The notes beneath the pieces are model-generated. The model was not told the DNA's origin. It was given only the letters and a program-made list of their open reading frames with translations, and ran no database searches. Shown in pieces: positions 1-11,244 of a stretch of 64,000 nucleotides of DNA (position 1 is its first letter; every line of letters starts with the position of its first letter). Position numbers and translations under genes: made by a program. The stretch spans positions 123,053,525-123,117,524 of the forward strand of contig NC_134539.1 of NCBI RefSeq assembly GCF_050624435.1. The letters run 5' to 3'. This stretch comes from Tenrec ecaudatus (Eukaryota; Chordata; Mammalia; Afrosoricida; Tenrecidae).

Positions 1-528
1 TATTAAAACCGGCATACCATGATGCTCACCATCCAGACACGATCGCTGAAGACAAACCAGGTGAATAAGCAGCTGTAGTGAAGCAAATGTAGTGAAGAAA
101 GCTGATGGAACCCGACTATCAAAAGGTATGGCATCTAGGGTCTTAAAGACTTCAAGGTAAACAAGCAGCCATCTAGTTTTGAAGCAACAAAGCCCACATG
201 GAAGAAGCACACCAGCCTGTGTAATCATGAGGTGCTGAAGGTATCAGTTATCAGGCATTAAAGAACAAAAAATCTTATCATTGTGTGCTCACCTCCCAGA
301 TATGATCACTGAAGACAAAACGGGTACATAAGCAAATGTGGTGAATAAAGCTGATGGTGCCCAGCTATCAAAAGATACAGCGTCAGGGGTCTTAAAGGCT
401 TGGGGCCATCTAACTCAGAAGCACCAAAGCACACATAGAAGAAGCACACCAGCCTGTGTGATCATGAGGTGTCGATGGGATCAGGTATCAGGCATCAAAG
501 AACAAAAAGTCACATCAATGTAAATGAG
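1..528 (+). repeat. L1-type 3' UTR segment, tandemly duplicated
   Basis: Two diverged copies of the same segment follow each other with a period of about 262 bases. The block beginning GATCGCTGAAGAC near 42 is repeated as GATCACTGAAGAC near 304. Both run through CTATCAAAAG, GGGTCTTAAAG and GAAGCACACCAGCCTGTGT. The same sequence occurs inverted inside the L1 3' UTR insertion at 41002-41938, which ties it to the L1 3' UTR. It has no coding content. The family assignment is inferred from shared sequence within this window. Confidence 0.7.
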
Positions 529-1175
529 GGGGCGTGCGGGGTGGAGACCCAAAGCCCATCTGTAGGCAAAGATCACTGGGAGGAGACAAGTCAGTCAGCG
601 TGCCTTGTAGCAACAATGAAACATACAATTTTCCTCTACTTCCTAAATGCTTCCTCCCCCCTCCCACCCCACTATCATGATCCCAATTCTACCTTACAAA
701 TCTGGCTACACCAGGGGATGCACACTGGTACAGATAGGAACTAGAAACACAGGGAATCCAGAATGGTTGATCCCTTCAGGACCAGTGGTGAGAGTGGCAA
801 TACTGGGAGGGCGTAGGGAGGGTGCAGTGGAGAGGGGGAACCAATGACAAGGATCTATATATAACCTCTTCCCTGGGGGACAGACAACAGAAAAGTGGGT
901 GAGGGGAGACATCAGACAGTGTAAGATATGACAAAATAATAATTTATAAATTATCAAGGGTTCAAAAAAATTATCAATGGTTCATAAGGGAAGGGGAGCA
1001 GGGAGGGAGGGGAAAGAAATGAAGAGCTAATGCCAGGGGCTTACGTGGAGAGTGAGTGTTTTGAGAATGATGAGGGTAACGAATGTACAAATGAGCTTTA
1101 TACAATTGATGTATGTATGGATTGTGATAAGAATTGTATGAGCCCCAATAAAATGGTTGAAATAAAAAATAATAA
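529..1175 (+). mobile_element. L1 3' end, first tail
   Basis: This is a purine-rich L1 3' UTR with G-rich tracts around 985-1020. It ends in the shared terminal block (AATGATGAGGG, then ATTGATGTATGTATGGATTG, then a CCCCAATAAAAT signal) and an A-rich tail near 1150-1185. The same 3' block ends the insertions at 31696-32214, 53932-54560 and 60572-60716, and appears inverted at 41002-41938. No open reading frame is credible here. Confidence 0.8.
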
Positions 1176-1385
1176 TAATCTATAACTTATTAAGGGTTCA
1201 TGAGGGAGGGAGAGTGGGGGAGGGGGGGAGAAAATGAGGAGCTGCTACCAAGGGCTCAAGTAGAAAGAGAATGCTTTGAAAATGATGGTAGCAACATATA
1301 TACAAATGTGCTTGAAACAATGAATGAATGTATGGATTATGATAAGAGCTGTAAGAGCCCCCAATAAAAGTATTTAATTAAAAAA
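1176..1385 (+). mobile_element. L1 3' end, second tail in tandem
   Basis: Directly after the first A-rich tail, the last ~200 bases of the same 3' UTR occur again, ending in a second CCCCAATAAAAG and an A-rich tail at about 1360-1386. The two tails have diverged, so this is not an assembly duplicate. It may be two independent truncated insertions or a double-tailed transcript. Confidence 0.7.
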
Positions 1386-2420
1386 ACGTTCTAGAAAGAA
1401 TTGCTAAATTTAAAAGTCTAATACTTAGAAATGTAAAAATTAGAACTATAAAGATCATAGAAGAAAAAATGGGAGCAAATTTATGGTCCCTAATTTGTGG
1501 CATAGTCTCTCAGATATAACTAAAAGTTTACAAATAGCTGAAGATAAGCTAGACAACTGGAACCTCCTGAAAATTAGCTACTTATGCTCATTTGAAGATT
1601 TCTCCAAAAGAATAAAAAGATAACCTACAGAGTGTAAAATCATTTTTAGCAACAACATAGCTGACAGGAGACGAATCTCTAAAATTTCTAGAAAATTTCA
1701 GCACCTCAACAACAAAAAGACAAACAATCCAATTAAAAATGGGCAAAGGATGAATGAACAGACACTTCCCCAAAGAAGACATTCAGCCGGCGACAAACAC
1801 ATAATGAGATGCTCAGGCTCATTAGCCGTGAGAGAGATGCAAACCAAAACAAGGGAGAGAGCATCTCACTCTGCAATAATAGCAAGGACTTAAAAACAGA
1901 ATCAACCAGTGATGGTGAGTTTCTCACGTTTGCATATTACTGATGGTCTTCGAGAATGAGCTGACCACCGTGAAAATGGTGTGCCGCCCTTTTAAAAGTT
2001 AGAAATGGAAGTACCGTTTAATCCGGCACTCCCGTTACTGAGTACATATCCTCGAGAAATAAGAATGGTGACATGAATCGATATGTGTACATGTTTGTAC
2101 ACATCACTCCCAAGAGCAAAAAGATGGAAACCACCTAAGTGTCCGTCAGCGATCACGAGAGAAACGAAGGGCCGTACCCACACACAGTGAGATACTATGC
2201 AACCTCAAAGCATAACCATGAGTCCACCTAACGTCTCACACCCCGCATGAACCTGGAAGACATGACATCATGCTAAGTGAAGTAAGTCAATCACAAGAGG
2301 GCAAATATTGGATGAGGCCACCATTATAGAGTCAAGAAAGCGTTTACGCACAGAAAGAGCTATTCCCGATGGCTAACAGGGATGGGAAGGAGAGGGGGCG
2401 GAATCACGAACTAGATAGGA
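1386..2420 (+). mobile_element. Old L1 fragment: 3' end of ORF2 and start of 3' UTR
   Basis: The sequence reads like the C-terminal part of mammalian L1 ORF2 followed by its 3' flank. Landmarks include a GGGCAAAGGATGAATGAACA-like block near 1740, ACACTTCCCCAAAGAAGACATT near 1762, and the common old-L1 stretch AAAAAGATGGAAACCACCTAA near 2119. Stops interrupt every frame, so it is dead. A related segment is at 25005-25290. Confidence 0.75.
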
Positions 2421-3044
2421 GACATGTTTAACGAGTGACGAGAAAAGCATGCACACTAAGCGCGAGGTCAGCAGAACAGGACCGAGGCAGGGCCTGGGGT
2501 GTAAACCAGAGTAAAAGGCAACCAAGGCAAATTACACACACAGCCCAGCACTAACAGTAATAGCAAACAATAATTTATGAGAGGTTACGTGGCTGGATGT
2601 GTATGCGGAACAGGCATGGGAGGATCCATGGGAGCGCCATGTGAACATATATGTTTGGCAGGGGGTAGTTCTGCATATGTATTGACATGTGCCATAACTA
2701 TATCCAGGCATGTAGTAGCATCCCATGCAGAGGACCGAGGGATGCCCATTGCAGAGGAACAAAAGTGACGGGTAGGCCTGAGGGATTAGGACCCTAGCCT
2801 CAGGGCACCTTCATAGCAACTGGCACGTCCACACAGACAATGCTTCACATCTTAGTCTGGTGGACCGCAACTGAGCACTCTGAAGCCTATGAGCAGCCAT
2901 CTGAGAGGCAACCGATTTCAGTGGAGCTCCCAGACTAAGACAAGACTAGAGAAGGATACTGTCCACGTCAGAGGAATTAGTCACTGAAAACCTTATGCAT
3001 AGCCTCAAGGCCTAAGGAATAGAAGCACGACATTTCCAGGGAGA
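2421..3044. other. Gene-free stretch, unresolved
   Basis: There is no convincing exon or RNA gene. It may include the remainder of the L1 3' flank, but I cannot assign it. Short frames here lack any recognisable domain. Confidence 0.4.
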
Positions 3045-3562
3045 TAGTTAAAGTTCATTGTGCCAACCTGGCCGATAAACACATGTGGGGTTAATTGAAG
3101 GGTGGAGGAATAAATGGCTCAGTGGAGCCTCGCCTTTCTGGTTCTCGGGTCTCTTGCTCTCTGATGGTCAGACCAGGGTGCAGCTGCCTTAGCCAGTTCC
3201 CTGCTTCAGCTGGCAAGGCTCACTTCCTGTGAGACATCCCTAAGAAGAAGCCACATGGACCTACCCCGATGCAGCTCTGGGTGCTGGAGCACCCGTGTGG
3301 AGACCCCTGCCAGTGCTAAGATGCTTACACATTCACTGATTCAGTTTTCCTCCTGCAGTCAGCGTCATTGCATGTGTTTTGTGAGATGGAAGAGGACTTT
3401 GTGGATTGTTGTCAGACATATGGGCTCATGTTGGACTTGTGGGCTTGGGCAGCACTGCGTTGGGATGTTTTCTTGATGTGCACTTAACCTTTACATAAAA
3501 CTCTCTCTTATACATATGAGTTTCTGTGGACTTCTCTAAAGTCCCCAGACTCACACAGTCAG
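3045..3562 (-). repeat. Unclassified ~500-bp interspersed repeat, copy A
   Basis: It is a close match to the segment at 4396-4893. Shared landmarks are TGTGCCAACCTGGCC near 3060, CCAGGGTGCAGCTGCCTTA near 3173, AAGAAGAAGCC near 3242, and CTCTCTTATACATATGAGTT near 3502. Read on the minus strand it begins TGTGTGAGTCTGGG. It could be a solitary LTR or a non-autonomous retroelement; orientation and family are uncertain. No terminal repeats or target duplication were established. Confidence 0.6.
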
Positions 3563-4395
3563 ACATCATGCCAGAGGATGGGTCCCTCAGGTCGGAGCTG
3601 CAGGCTTCTCAAAGTAAAGCTGACCATCATGATGGGGAGAGAGTGAAACCTGGGGAGGGAAGCCTTTCAGGACCTTCAGGTGCTTATGGGGACAACGCAG
3701 AATGAAAGAAACCACCGTACAAGTCTATTAATAATCCGAACTTGGAATATGCAAAGTATGAAACTACAAATATTGGGAGTTGTCAAAAATGAAGCGGAAC
3801 ACATAAGGATCGATATCGTAGGTATTGGTGAGCTGAAATGAACTTGTATCTGCCATTTGAATTTTAAAATCACTTGGTCTACCTTGCTGGGAATGACACC
3901 ATCAAGAGGAATGGCACTGCATTCGTTGCCAGAAAGGACGTTTAAAGATCTGCCTCGAAGCACAATGCTGTCTCTCCTCATTCAAGGGAATTCAGTCAAT
4001 ACAATTATTATGCAAATTTATGCAGCAACCACTAAAGCTACATAAGAGAAAATTGAAGAACTCTACCAACAGTAATGCTCACATTATAGAACAATATCAT
4101 TAACAGCACATGAAAGTAAAATTTGACTGAAGATTATCCAACAGTGATTGCACTATTTCATTAATAGGGAATTGTCAGAAGTTCAGGCCAGATTCAGGAG
4201 AGGATGTGGGGAAAGATTCATCATTGCTGAAATCAAATGGACCTTGGCTGAAAGCAAAATATACCAGCAAGATGTTTACTTATGTTTTATTGACTAGGCT
4301 AAGACATTCGACTGTGTGGACCGTAACAAACTATGACTAGCCTTGAGAAGAACAGAAATCCCAGACATAATGATGAATACTTCTGTGTTGCCAAC
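3563..4395 (+). mobile_element. RTE (BovB-like) LINE fragment with endonuclease and RT remnants
   Basis: Near 3730-3840 one frame reads RTWNMQSM, then EAEHIRIDIVGIGELK. This resembles the start of the RTE/BovB apurinic endonuclease domain. Near 4290-4335 another frame gives FID*AKTFDCVDRNKL, the reverse-transcriptase block that includes the first catalytic Asp region, here broken by a stop. The segment between them is shortened and frameshifted. It is a non-functional remnant. RTE elements of this type are known in afrotherians; the clade assignment rests on these motifs. Confidence 0.7.
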
Positions 4396-4893
4396 AGAGA
4401 GAGTTAAGGCTTATTGTGCCAACCTGGCCAATAAACACATGTGGGTTAATTGAAGGGCGGAGGGATAAATGACTCAGTGAGCCTCGCCTTTCTATTTCTC
4501 GGCTCTTGCTTTCTGATGGTTGGACCAGGGTGCAGCTGCCTTAACCAGTTCCCTGCTTCAGCTGGCAAGGCTCACTTCCTGCAAGACATCCCCAAGAAGA
4601 AGCCGCATGGACCTGCCCCAATGCAACCGTGTGCGGATCCCTGCCTGCACTGCGATACTTACACACTCACTGATTCGGCTATCCTCCTGCAGTCGGCATC
4701 ATTGCATGTGTTTCGTGAGATTGAGGAGGACTCTGTAGATCAGGGTCAGACATATGGGTTAATATTGGACTTATGGGCTTGGGCAGCACTGGGTTAGGAT
4801 GTTTTCTTACTGTACACTTACCTTTTATATAAAATTCTCTCTTATACATATGAGTTTCTGTGGATTGGTTTCTCTAACGTACCCAGACTGACA
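4396..4893 (-). repeat. Unclassified ~500-bp interspersed repeat, copy B
   Basis: This is the second copy of the repeat at 3045-3562, in the same orientation and collinear throughout, including TATACATATGAGTTTCTGTGG near 4842. The pair brackets the RTE fragment. The short frames inside both copies are by-products of the repeat. Confidence 0.6.
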
Positions 4894-4971
4894 CACCAAT
4901 CATGTGCTCACTCTGTCTGGATGTTCTATGTGCCTTATCTCAGAGATAAGTGAGATAACAAACAAACAAAC

Positions 4972-5143
4972 AAACAACTCATTGCCATCAAAGCAATGTT
5001 GACTCAGAGTGAGCCCCTGTTAGTTTCAGAGACTGTAACTGTGTTTACCGGAGTAGAAAGCCCAGAAGCCTGCTGGTGGCTTCAAACTGCCAGGCATGTG
5101 GATCACAGCCCAACACTTTAACCATGACCCCACCAGGGCTCCA
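4972..5143 (-). mobile_element. AfroSINE (tRNA-derived SINE), inverted
   Basis: It reads from the inverted 3' part (CTCATTGCCATC, GTTGACTCAGAGTGAGCCCC) to the inverted tRNA-like head ending CCACCAGGGCTCC. The order matches the other inverted copies in the window. AfroSINEs are specific to Afrotheria. This copy is near full length and diverged. Confidence 0.8.
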
Positions 5144-7545
5144 TGAACCTGACTCCAGGATTTAACTGACTCTTGGATTTAGCATCCATGTGCCTGATGG
5201 TCTCCAGCCTACTGGCAGCAAGTTCTTTGGGAGCCTTCTCATGCCGAGAGATGCCTCCCTTACCTCGCCGTTTTCGGTAGGCAAGTCTACCTCAGATGAG
5301 GCCTGGGTCTGCCCAAGGCAAGATGGACTCTCGGCTGCATTGGACACACAGATCCAAACTCGTTTTCTCAGTGGGACTCTGATCTTGGCTACCTAACACT
5401 GCCCACCTCACCCTGTTAAAAACAATTCACAGAGGGCCATCCTGCAGCTAGCGCCCCAGAAGGTCAGTCATTTCCATTCTCTGTCCTCTCAGATGGCTGC
5501 CAGCATTCATGCTGGTAAATGATTTCTTTTATAATATCATTGAGATCTAAAACGAAATGGAACCTGAGCCTTGGGTATCTGTCACTATGGAAACAACTTC
5601 AAGCCTGCGTGCCTCCAGGAGATGTGGGTGCTGTACTTCCAATTGCTGTTGAAATAAGGGCTGGGGCCCGGACAAAGGGAAAGCAAGGCTCTGTCTCATC
5701 AGCAGCGGTCCGGGGAGTAAAGTTGGCGTGTTTGGCACAGGATTGTGTCAGCAGCATTGTCAACCTTTGGTCCCAATTTTCAGCAACGTGCCGGCTCTGT
5801 ACAGAAAATACCCGCCCAATGGACAACAGCTCCAAGTGTCCGTTCCCTTGGTGAAGGGGTGTTTTAACTCTGTTCAGGTGACTCAGAGGATGTGGCAGGG
5901 AGGAAAACAAACAAGCATACACAGTACTAAATTTCAAGAAAGTTTTGTGGAAGCACTCCTGCTTCTGGGAATAGGAAACCAAAAATTTCCCCAAGAGAGT
6001 CCAACATTAAAGCCTTAAATAAAACATCCTTGACTCGACTGCTTGGTTGCTCATTCTGAAACCACTCAGAGCTGACAGCAGCCAGGAGGGGTGTCTCAGG
6101 GTTGTCGATGTCCGCTCCACCACTGGGCCCACACACAGGCTGGAGTGCAGTGAGCAAGTTTAGCTTGACTGAAGACCACTGGAGATGGTACCATCAAAAT
6201 CTCAAACACGATCCTAAGGTGAAGGTTGTTTTTCTAGTTGATGCCATCCCTTTTTCCTTCCACAGACAACACACTCTCCTCTAAGAGTAAAACCAGAAGC
6301 AAGCCAAGTACTGCAGGGAAGTACTTGCTAGGCTGACTGCCCAGGTACCCGAATTCAAGTTCCATCCTGCTGCTTACCCAGAGTGGACGCGATGAGGTTA
6401 GGCATGGCGCCCATCCCAGTGAGTTCCAATCGTCCAACAAGGAGAACAAGTAGCACGGGCTAAGGTCTACTTGTGTGGAGCACTGTCTTCGGCACTTCAT
6501 GGCTTATTTCACGAATTCTCCAAGCACGTATTGCACACAATCCTGAGAACTGCAGCAACTTCCTCGGTGTGCAGACTAGCTGCCTGGCAGTCAGGCTTCA
6601 AACCACCCCGTGCAGCTCCAAAGGCAACATTTTCTCTGCACTTGACCCTGCTCATTGATGACCTCATGAGCGTGGGGTAAACCTTTCCAATTATTTCTAT
6701 TCAAAATAAATGTTCCCCCATCATTCTCTCCTAACTCTCAAATAATTTACTGTTTTGAAAAATTCAATTCCAACTTCTCATTAAATGACCCCAGATCACT
6801 GGGGGAAGAGAAATACACTCACGTGGCATGACCCGCTGCACTACCCTTTGCTGCTCCGAGCTAACCTTGGGGAGCTCATGTTGGACCCCAGCAACATGTG
6901 ACAGGTGTTCAGGAACGTTACCTGTTTCTACGTGAGCGGGCTTTTGGAATTTTATCTCTTTAATCAGTCTGAACAACTGAAAGTAACTGCTGCCCCCCCC
7001 ATCACCCCAACCCCCTGCCAAGATGTAAAATCATAGCACTGTAATCAGCACCCGGAACCCTGTGGACTGAAGGTGTAGCACAACTCAGGTCTAAGCTCCA
7101 TGTAGCAAATGTTTGAGAAGTCAGGGTTTCCATCTTAGCGGGGGGGGGGGGGGGGCGACAGAAGAAAATATAAGAGAATGAAATAGCCACAGCACTTGGA
7201 TGTGTCAGATCTGCAGGAAGGCTCTTGTATGACAGACATCACCGTTTCCTGAATAGTGAGTTGAACCAGCAGGTAGGACATGCGTTTTAAAATCAGAATG
7301 AGAGCTAAACACACAGCTCCTCACTTCAGTTGGTCCTGTTATTTATGCTTACGGGGAAAGTGCTCCCAAACGGGCAGTGTTCACATCAGAAGGTTGTTGT
7401 GAATACTACAATAATCCACAGAAAGAACAAATAGTCCTCATTCCCAATTTTAAATGGATTTGTGAAATCTAATTAATCTGATTAATATTGACTCCTTACC
7501 ATGTGCCAGGCCCTGGGTTAAATCAAATATATCTATATACATAGA
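5144..7545. other. Gene-free intergenic stretch
   Basis: No exon with credible splice sites and no known protein motif was found. It contains a run of 16 G at 7140-7155 and a short MIR-like tail near 7485-7520. The frames around 5519-6018 are open for 100-130 codons but show no recognisable domain. Confidence 0.45.
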
Positions 7546-7574
7546 TATATATTATACACACACACACACACACT
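7526..7574. repeat. (TA)n/(CA)n microsatellite
   Basis: An AT-rich tract with ATATATCTATATAC-type units passes into about ten CA units at 7555-7574. It directly abuts the MITE-like element that follows. Confidence 0.8.
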
Positions 7575-7690
7575 GTAGATACTCAAGTATAAGCCAACCT
7601 GAATATCAGCCAAGGCACCCAATTTTACCACCAAACTATTTAAAATGTGCTGAAAAACTCAGCTTCTGCACGAGTGTATACATTATGTAT
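7575..7690 (+). mobile_element. Short palindromic MITE-like element, copy 1
   Basis: It begins TAGATACTCAAGTATAAGCC and ends GCACGAGTGTATAC, so the ends are imperfect inverted repeats. The inner part (GGCACCCAATTTTACCAC, then AATGTGCTGAAAA) matches the copies at 25358, 37598 and 55776. Its size and TA-rich flanks suggest a non-autonomous Tc1/mariner-type element. The exact family is not named here. Confidence 0.6.
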
Positions 7691-8106
7691 GAAGCCAATA
7701 TTTGAGCCCAGGCTCTGCTTTCCAGGTCTGCCCTGTGCGCTGCTCAAGGACATACACCATTGTTGTTAGAAAGCAGCTGCTGTGAGGGTCCGCTGTGAGG
7801 AGGGTCCTGGCCGGCAGAGGGGGGCCAAGCGAAAGCATTTTGTCCTCCCTCTGCACGGAAGACTGCTGACTCCCTGCTCCTGGGCTCGTCTCTTACACAA
7901 TGTAAAAATAAAAAGATGCTTGTGAAAATTGCAAATAATAAATTGATTGAAAATGGTGTAATCATTTAGGTAGGAAACATGTCACACGCTTCGCTTTTCA
8001 GCATCGAATGTCTTAAATACGATGAAAACAAGCTGCTGTCTTCACTGCCACACTAATTTAATGTCGGTCCAGCATTTGTGAAGCATCTGCTGTCAATGGA
8101 AAGGAG

Positions 8107-8312
8107 ATCCAGTGGGGCAGTGAAGCAAGCGTTGGGCTGCTAACCAGAAGGTCGGTGGTTTAAACCTAGTAGCTGCTCTATAGGAGAACAGTGAGGCTAT
8201 CTACTCCCCCGAAGATTCCGAGCCTCAGAAACCTTATGGTGCAGTTTAATTTGGTCCTGTAGGGTCACTGTGAGTCAGAATGGACTCAATGGCAGTGGGT
8301 GGGAACTAATGA
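8107..8312 (+). mobile_element. AfroSINE, near full length
   Basis: The tRNA-like head includes GTTGGGCTGCTAACCAGAAG. The 3' body ends with AGGGTCACTGTGAGTCAGAA and ACTCAATGGCAGTGGGTGGG. These are diagnostic AfroSINE blocks. Confidence 0.85.
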
Positions 8313-8454
8313 AAAGGGCCAAGGATTACATATGTAATTCATGAGAGTATTAAAAATAACAAAAAAAGCCCAGCTTGTGGAATGAATACTGGCTCTTGTA
8401 GCTCTTTAATATAAATTTTCTAATTTTTATTCCCTGAGCCCTAATTTTTTGGTG

Positions 8455-8860
8455 GTTGTAAAAATGCATACTGCACATTCGCCAAGTTAATGTTTCTCAC
8501 AAGAACAATTCAGCACCATCAATTAACATGTGTCATGTTGTACAACCATCGCTGTTACCGGTTGTCAAATTTTCCAGCACACGGGAACCCAGCGCCTAAG
8601 TGACTTCTCCCTTCCCTCCTGTCCTGCTAAGCTCTACTCAACTGGTCTCTGAACATTAGGCTAGTCTCGATATTGAGTCACGTCCTGCAATAGCTGTCCT
8701 TTTGGTTCTTCATTACACATGTGTTCAAGGTTCAGGCATATTGTAGCATGTATCTGACTTTACAGCTAATAGTCCATTGTTATGTACACACCAGTTTATC
8801 CATTCTTCTGTTCACAGGCATTCAGGTTGTTTCCACTTTTCGTGAACCTTCCCTTATTAA
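8455..8860 (-). mobile_element. Old L1 fragment, inverted
   Basis: The segment ending CCAGTTTATCCATTCTTCTG and CAGGTTGTTTCCACTTTTCG is the reverse complement of the well-known old mammalian L1 stretch that reads GGAAACAACC, then ATGGATAAAC. It is diverged and has no intact frame. Confidence 0.65.
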
Positions 8861-8959
8861 AAACCAAAGTGGGCGGATTTACCTGTGAAGTGTCACGTGA
8901 AGCCACAGAAAACTAAGTGCTGGAGGAGGATGGAGGTTGATATTTGGAACATGGAGACG

Positions 8960-9125
8960 GGGAAAAGCATACGCTTTGAAGTCACAGACTTGCGTCTGCA
9001 CCCTGATCCTATCTCTAGCGGTAAAACCCTGCATAGCCGGAGTTTTGTCATCCACGAAATGGGAATGATCCGCATGTCACTGCTTTCCCACGGAGCGGAT
9101 GATCCCTAGGATGACCTAAGTATCT
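8960..9125 (+). repeat. MIR SINE fragment
   Basis: The order is AAGTCACAGACTTGCGTCTG, a degraded middle, GAGTTTTGTCATCCACGAAA and ATGGGAATGATC. This follows the conserved MIR plan (trait sentence, CORE-like middle, 'cctcatctgtaaaatgggaat' tail). It is ancient and diverged. Confidence 0.5.
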
Positions 9126-9484
9126 CATTACACAAATGAACACCTTATTGCAAAAATCATGTTAGGTCATGCGGGCAATCACCCCAACACAGGGTGTCCC
9201 AGACTGATCTCCCAGAGTGCCACTGTGGGGTGTAAATGCTTGGAAGAGGTGTGCCCAAGGATTTCTGGTTTAAGATTGGCTACCACCTATCCATATCCTG
9301 CACCTCCCACCCCCCTTCCTTGTAGGCAAAAGGCAAACTGACAACAGGAACAGCCACTGAAGCAAACAGGTCACATGAAGACGAGAATCCCCTGCGGGAC
9401 AAATACGAGGCGGCTGCGCCAGATAGCAAGAATTGTTGGAATCAGGAAAGGGGTTTTCTATTTTGGGGGAGATAAGATAATCTG

Positions 9485-9610
9485 TTGCTATTGAATTGAT
9501 TCCAACTCTTGGTGACCTCATGTAAGATTAGAAATACTTGCTACAACTTTGTAGGCTGTATTCTTAAGGAACCAGGTCACCAGGTCTTCAGTGGTGTCGA
9601 TGGGCAGGTT
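9485..9610 (-). mobile_element. AfroSINE-like fragment, inverted
   Basis: GTTGCTATTGAATTGATTCC followed by TTGGTGACCTCATGT is the inverted AfroSINE 3' body. The head part is degraded, around ACCAGGTCACCAGGTCTTCAG. Confidence 0.55.
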
Positions 9611-9639
9611 CAGTACCCAAGAAACTTTATAGAAATGAG

Positions 9640-9975
9640 GCTTGTAAAACAGCCAGATTCAGGAGACATGGAATGAGGGATATCACTGCTGCTATCAGGT
9701 CCTGGCTGAAAGCAGAGAATGCTAGAAAGAGGCTTGGTTGTGTTTTATTGGGTATGCAACTCTGTTCAACTGCGTGTGTCATAAACTATAGTTAACATTG
9801 AGAAGAGTGGGAATTCCAGAAACCCCATGCAGAACATGGACCCAGACCAAGAGGCCGCCATCTGAACAGGAGATCAGGAGAGGAAAGGTGTGTGGAGGGC
9901 TGTATCCTTTCACTGTCCTTCGAGCTGTATGCCAATCTGAGCAGCTGGACTACACGCAGAAAGCAGCCTCAGGAT
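9640..9975 (+). mobile_element. RTE (BovB-like) LINE fragment, RT region
   Basis: AGCCAGATTCAGGAGACATG, then TGTTTTATTGGGTATG and CAACTGCGTG, correspond to the same RT segment as 4180-4330 (AGATTCAGGAGAGGATG, TGTTTTATTGACTAGGC). It continues through GGGAATTCCAGAAACC to TGTATGCCAATCTGAGCAGC. It contains stops and indels. Confidence 0.65.
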
Positions 9976-11244
9976 GGGGGAAGACTCGTGAACACGGGCA
10001 TATGTTCCATATTCTCTTCCACGGGAGAGGATGCTCAGCTTGCCTACCGAAAGGTGAGAGTTAATGCTTCACAGCTTCAAAACTGTTTGCTTCCAGTTTA
10101 GCATATTTTTAAAAGAGAGCCACGTCTCCATTGCAGAGCTCTATGGGCAGCCGGGAGAGGGGCAGAATGTTGCATCCTACCGTCACGGAATGCATACGGG
10201 GCCTCCACTTGCAAACCTCCAGCTCTCTGGGTAGCAGAGCTGCTTCCACCCTGGCGTTAACTTAGGGACGTTCACCTACCACAGAGGCGGGTGAGGGTCT
10301 GAATCAAAGATCAGGAAAATCCAACCCGTGGAGACAAAACTACTGAGGGAGCCACTACTCTAAAATGAGATGGGAGATCTGGAAGCTGTCTTCCCTCCCA
10401 GGAAAGAGGCCTGGAGGTATGGTTTGTTGTGAATTAGGCGCCGTCCAAAACCTCCTGTTGCTCCTTGGGAAATGAAGACTTTCTGCTCAAAGTTTTACAG
10501 CCCCAGGGGTGGCTCTGCTGTCCCCGAGGGGCGTTGTGAGTCAGAATTGATCAACTATTTGTTTCCCTGCAGAGACTGAGCCTGGAGTTAAAGATTCCTG
10601 CCTTCCCACCCCCGTGGTCACATGGTGGCGACTGGCATTTTGCTTTGATGCTGGAAGCACTGGCACTGCAGATGCCAGAAGAGTCCTCCATGGTGGACCG
10701 AGTCCAGAGCCGCGTCCCAGAGCATGACCGCCTGGGAGAAAGGCCTCCGAAAAGAAGTGCATGGAAACCTGTGGATCTGAACCAAACACTGCCCCGTGCT
10801 CTGGACACGCCACCCAGAGGGACCCATCGCGAAGGACATCTGGATGGATGACACGGCCAGGGGGTGGGCAGCACGGAGGTGGGAGATCCTCAGTGAGGTG
10901 GAGTGGCAGCACGTGGGTCAAACGGTGAGTGAGTGAGTGAGGATCACACACAGGACAGGGCAGCACTTTGTTGTTGTCAATGTCTACAGGCAGCCCCATC
11001 CCGAACCTGTGCCAGGACCAAGCGTATCTGCATCCAATTTCATTGACTTTGTATGTTGGCGGTCAGGTACAGCTGGTAAGTATGTCAAATACTGTCTTGA
11101 CATGTAATCCATGCATGTAATATGGCACGGGAACGATGTTCAAGGTACTTGTCACACAAACGTTAGTGAAAGCATGCATGGTAAGATTGTAACTGTGGGT
11201 GGGCATCCTTCTCCCTTGGCCAGCCAATTGCTTGGAGATGATGG
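9976..11244. other. Gene-free intergenic stretch with a SINE remnant
   Basis: It holds a partial AfroSINE body at about 10465-10560, with GAGGGGCGTTGTGAGTCAGAA followed by TTGATCAACT. The minus-strand frame at 10541-10999 (152 codons) overlaps this SINE and shows no family motif, so I do not call it a gene. Confidence 0.4.

Noticed and set aside
10541-10999. 152-codon minus-strand frame
   Set aside because: It overlaps an AfroSINE remnant at one end and shows no family motif.
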